NCBI GenBank assembly: GCA_937892115.1 | Contig: CALAUI010000003.1 | Location: 1-37,042, forward strand | Direction: 5' to 3' | DNA from: an uncultured Clostridia bacterium | GTDB taxonomy: Bacteria; Bacillota; Clostridia; Oscillospirales; Acutalibacteraceae | DNA: 37,042 nt | Shown here: positions 35,459 to 37,042 of the stretch, one piece after another | How the letters are laid out: every line of letters starts with the position of its first letter | How positions within the stretch are numbered: the first letter of the stretch is position 1 | The notes under the pieces: generated by a model | What the model saw: the letters and a program-made list of their open reading frames with translations, nothing else | Databases searched by the model: none | Told to the model about the DNA's origin: nothing | Position numbers and translations under genes: made by a program

Positions 35459-35542
35459 GTTATGGTTTCGGATTTTTTGAAGAACAAGGAAACACATGAG
35501 GACAATATTTTCTATATGGCCGAGCGGGTTGACGCGGTTATT
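35459..35542. repeat. Tandem duplication after clpX, unit A
   Basis: An 84-bp block starting gttatggtttcgg and ending gacgcggttatt. It is repeated at 35548-35636 with a 6-bp insertion, a 1-bp deletion and one T/C change among few differences. Unit A encodes in one frame MVSDFLKNKETHEDNIFYMAE and further residues to a stop at about 35574, with no ribosome site. Confidence 0.8.
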
Positions 35543-35666
35543 TGTGCGTTATGGTTTTTCAGGCGGATTTTTTGAAGAACAAGGAAACACACGAGGACAA
35601 TATTTCTATATGGCCGAGCGGGTTGACGCGGTTATTCGGAAAATCCGCCGAAAAAATGCCGCCCGG
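35462..35666 (+). pseudogene. Duplicated and frameshifted coding remnant
   Basis: Both repeat units read DFLKNKETHEDNI in the same relative frame. In unit A this continues FYMAERVDAVI and then passes into the second unit's junction and stops. In unit B one T is missing after DNI; if it is restored the frame gives FYMAERVDAVIRKIRRKNAAR and then TAA. This looks like the 3' end of a gene, duplicated and then broken. I cannot name the parent protein. A chance open frame in duplicated non-coding DNA remains possible. Confidence 0.35.
35548..35636. repeat. Tandem duplication after clpX, unit B
   Basis: The 89-bp second copy of the block at 35459-35542, with an offset of 89-95 bp. It runs directly into the terminator of the minus-strand zinc-ribbon gene. 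Confidence 0.8.
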
Positions 35667-35679
35667 TAAACCGGACGGC
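35651..35679 (-). terminator. Intrinsic terminator of the zinc-ribbon gene
   Basis: Stem GCCG/CGGC and CCGG/CCGG with one C-A mismatch and a 4-nt loop at 35658-35679, followed on the minus strand by ATTTTTT. It begins about 23 nt after the stop codon at 35703. The weaker plus-strand tail cttcttttg may let it work in both directions. Confidence 0.75.
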
Positions 35680-35702
35680 CTTCTTTTGCTTGGACTGAAA
35701 GC

Positions 35703-35984
35703 TTATGCTTCTTCCTGCTGCTTCTTAGCGAAACATTCGCTGCAGTAAACAGGTCTGTCCTCACGCGGCTTAAAGGGAACCTTTGCAACTCCACCGCAGG
35801 AATCACAAGTTGCCTCAAACCATTCACGCTCTCCACGGGTTGCGTTTTTGCGTGCATCACGGCAAGCCTTGCAACGCTGGGGCTCATTAACAAAGCCTTT
35901 TTCAGCGTAGAATTCCTGTTCACCGGCGGTGAAAGTGAATTCGTTTCCGCATTCCTTGCAGATGAGAGTCTTGTCTTCGTACAT
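35703..35984 (-). CDS. Small double zinc-ribbon protein
   Basis: A 93-aa protein with eight cysteines in four CxxC pairs at C9/C12, C38/C41, C60/C63 and C81/C84. It is therefore expected to bind two zinc ions. The first half (LICKECGNEFTFTAGEQEFY) matches the probable zinc-ribbon domain common in Firmicutes, and the second half (CDSCGG, then PVYCSECF) the CxxC-x17-CxxC type. The molecular role of this family is not known; nucleic-acid binding is a reasonable inference. The start is ATG 35984 with GAGGT 6 nt upstream. It follows the sigma-factor gene by 114 bp on the same strand and may be co-transcribed; I see no convincing promoter in that gap. Confidence 0.9.
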   Translation of the reverse strand: MYEDKTLICKECGNEFTFTAGEQEFYAEKGFVNEPQRCKACRDARKNATRGEREWFEATCDSCGGVAKVPFKPREDRPVYCSECFAKKQQEEA

Positions 35985-36083
35985 GATTTTAACCTCGCTG
36001 TTAATAGATTTTTGCCCTTGGACGGAATCGCACCATCACCTATGTTATGTACATCGCTCTTCTTTAAGCTACGGGGGCATATA

Positions 36084-36101
36084 TAAAGCCGTGTGGCTTT
36101 A
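36084..36101 (-). terminator. Weak hairpin at the end of the sigma-factor gene
   Basis: TAAAGCC/GGCTTTA with a 4-nt loop overlaps the TAA stop at 36099. The downstream sequence is ATATATGCCCC, a poor U-tract, so read-through into the zinc-ribbon gene is likely. Confidence 0.35.
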
Positions 36102-36671
36102 GTTATAATGTGAACGGAATTTCTTCCTTATGCGCTGAACGGCATTATCAACGGACTTTTCGCTGCATCCCAATTCCGATGCAATATCCGAATAGCTTTT
36201 GTCGGCGAGCCGTAAAGCGAATACTTTCTGCTCAAGGGGAGAGAGAAGAGTGGCGGCAAGCTGATTGATACGTGCCATTTCCTCGCCGGATTCGGCTATG
36301 GCGGCAGGGTCCTCCGAAGTAATCTCAACCTTTTCGTCAATGGAAACGGCGTTTGACAATGCCGCATTGCCGGAATTGGAATTGAATCTCAATGCGGACA
36401 GTATCCTGCTCTCAATACATATACTTGCGTAAGCTCTGAAGGGAACCTCTCTGGCAGGGTCATATTTTTTGACCGCCTCAAGGAAGCCGATCATACCCTC
36501 CTGAACAAGGTCTTCATCGGAAATCCTGGAATAACCGGAGTTTAGCGCCGAGGCCTTTGCGCCTGCCGCAGGCATGATAACCGCCACAAGCTGAGCCATT
36601 GCTTTGTCATCGCCGGCAGCGGCATCAGCCACCAGTCGGTTGATAATCATATCGTCGTTTACCTTTGCCAT
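36099..36671 (-). CDS. RNA polymerase sigma factor, sigma-70 family, SigH-like
   Basis: Directs RNA polymerase to a special promoter set. The 190-aa protein has region 2 at about residues 50-96 (SDEDLVQEGMIGFLEAVKKY, FRAYASICIESRILSALRF) and region 4 at about 141-187 (LSPLEQKVFALRLADKSYSD, SVDNAVQRIRKKF). Both closely resemble Spo0H/SigH, the early sporulation and stationary-phase factor. The protein is somewhat shorter than typical SigH, mainly at the N-terminus and in the linker. The start is ATG 36671 with a modest GGGAG upstream. It has its own near-consensus promoter. I call it SigH-like rather than sigH because the neighbours normally found near sigH are not visible. Confidence 0.88.
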   Translation of the reverse strand: MAKVNDDMIINRLVADAAAGDDKAMAQLVAVIMPAAGAKASALNSGYSRISDEDLVQEGMIGFLEAVKKYDPAREVPFRAYASICIESRILSALRFNSNSGNAALSNAVSIDEKVEITSEDPAAIAESGEEMARINQLAATLLSPLEQKVFALRLADKSYSDIASELGCSEKSVDNAVQRIRKKFRSHYN

Positions 36672-36702
36672 TCCAAGCTCCCTTGATACCTATTACTTTG
36701 AA

Positions 36703-36731
36703 ATAATATCAACATTTATTTATTTTGTCAA
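36703..36731 (-). promoter_or_regulatory. Promoter of the SigH-like sigma factor
   Basis: On the minus strand TTGACA (36731-36726), a 17-nt spacer and TATTAT (36708-36703). Transcription would start near 36696, about 25 nt before the ATG. Confidence 0.75.
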
Positions 36732-36907
36732 CATATTTTAGTATGAAATGTAGTGTTTTTTTGTCTGTTTTACCATATTTTTACTAAATTTCAGCCATTT
36801 CACTAATTTTACCGAAAATAATTTGAGCAGATTAAACAACGATTTATTACCGTTCCGATCACATTTAAGTCAAAATTTTTCCTACAGAAAAGCATTCCGG
36901 ATATGAA
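36732..36907. other. AT-rich gene-free stretch
   Basis: Between the sigma-factor promoter and the terminator near the right edge I see no coding frame with a ribosome site, no RNA gene and no clear repeat. Confidence 0.5.
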
Positions 36908-36912
36908 TTTTG

Positions 36913-36965
36913 GCAAAAAAGCAAAAACCGCCGCAGTCTGCGGAGTGTTCTAAAGGACACACCGC
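36913..36965 (-). terminator. Probable intrinsic terminator for a gene beyond the right edge
   Basis: On the minus strand CCGCA-gac-TGCGG (36943-36931) is followed by CGGTTTTTGCTTTTTT. A competing 11-bp stem lies just upstream at 36965-36940 (GCGGTGTGTCC, loop, then GAACACTCCGC with an A-A mismatch). The pair suggests the 3' end of a minus-strand transcript from outside the window. Confidence 0.55.
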
Positions 36966-36966
36966 A

Positions 36967-37042
36967 ACGAAATAAATCCCTTGTGGGATTTGTGAAATGC
37001 ACTTCATGCGTGAAATACGCCTGCGGCGTGTGAAATGCCTGC
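36967..37042. repeat. Short hairpin/GTGAAAT repeat array, continuing past the window
   Basis: GTGAAAT occurs at 36992-36998, 37010-37016 and 37030-37036, with a degenerate ACGAAAT at 36967-36973. Each gap holds its own small inverted repeat: AAATCCC-ttgt-GGGATTT, GCA-cttca-TGC and ACGCC-tgc-GGCGT. The spacer sequences are unrelated while the GTGAAAT and the hairpin layout are constant. The array is cut by the right edge. Confidence 0.7.

Noticed and set aside
35516..35660. tRNA-Ser-like stretch (atggccgagcgggttgacgcgg) in both repeat units
   Set aside because: It resembles the D-arm of a serine tRNA, but no acceptor stem, proper anticodon stem or T-arm can be drawn around it, and the same bases read as in-frame MAERVDAVI.
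36967..37042. Right-edge repeats as a CRISPR array
   Set aside because: The constant part is only 7 nt and the variable parts are 11-18 nt inverted repeats, unlike CRISPR repeats and spacers; no cas gene is visible.

Overview
The window looks like a chromosomal segment of an anaerobic Clostridia-type Firmicute, most likely a gut or rumen member of the Oscillospirales/Ruminococcaceae. The reasons are the tig-clpP-clpX order, a SigH-like sigma factor, strong AGGAGG ribosome sites with TTGACA/TATAAT promoters, a GH36 alpha-galactosidase, and several very large secreted proteins built from InlB/Listeria-Bacteroides repeats that end in dockerins. The taxonomic call is inference; there is no rRNA gene here.

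Left two thirds (1-26466), all on the minus strand: five consecutive genes for giant exported proteins. In transcription order they are a 1797-aa protein without InlB repeats (26466-21073), a 1884-aa protein with about 17 InlB-type repeats (21010-15356), a 2907-aa protein with about 19 repeats that starts at TTG 14456, a 1317-aa protein (5653-1700), and a fifth cut by the left edge (1637-1) that is open throughout and at least 545 aa long. They form two transcription units. Unit 1 has a promoter at 26719-26747, a leader of about 245 nt, two genes and tandem terminators at 15294-15317 and 15212-15242. Unit 2 has a promoter at 14519-14546 and three genes running off the window. Four of the five carry a domain with cohesin-like sequence features, and three of the four complete ones end in a duplicated EF-hand dockerin. 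Each gap between genes inside a unit holds a G+C-rich stem-loop without a U-tract.

Middle (26467-29894): a gene-free stretch with terminator, palindromes and promoter, then a translationally coupled NUDIX hydrolase and cytosolic GH36 alpha-galactosidase pair on the minus strand. A short two-way promoter region separates these from the plus-strand genes.

Right part (29895-37042): threonine synthase and a metallophosphoesterase, then the protein-quality-control operon tig-clpP-clpX with its own promoter and terminator. After clpX comes an 84/89-bp tandem duplication carrying a decayed reading frame. A small zinc-ribbon protein and a SigH-like sigma factor follow on the minus strand. The right edge holds a minus-strand terminator for an unseen gene and the start of a hairpin/GTGAAAT repeat array.

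The most interesting unit is the surface-protein island: several different scaffolding-like proteins that combine a cohesin-like domain, long InlB-repeat stalks and dockerins with differing recognition residues. This could be a self-assembling cell-surface structure, but nothing in the sequence proves its function.
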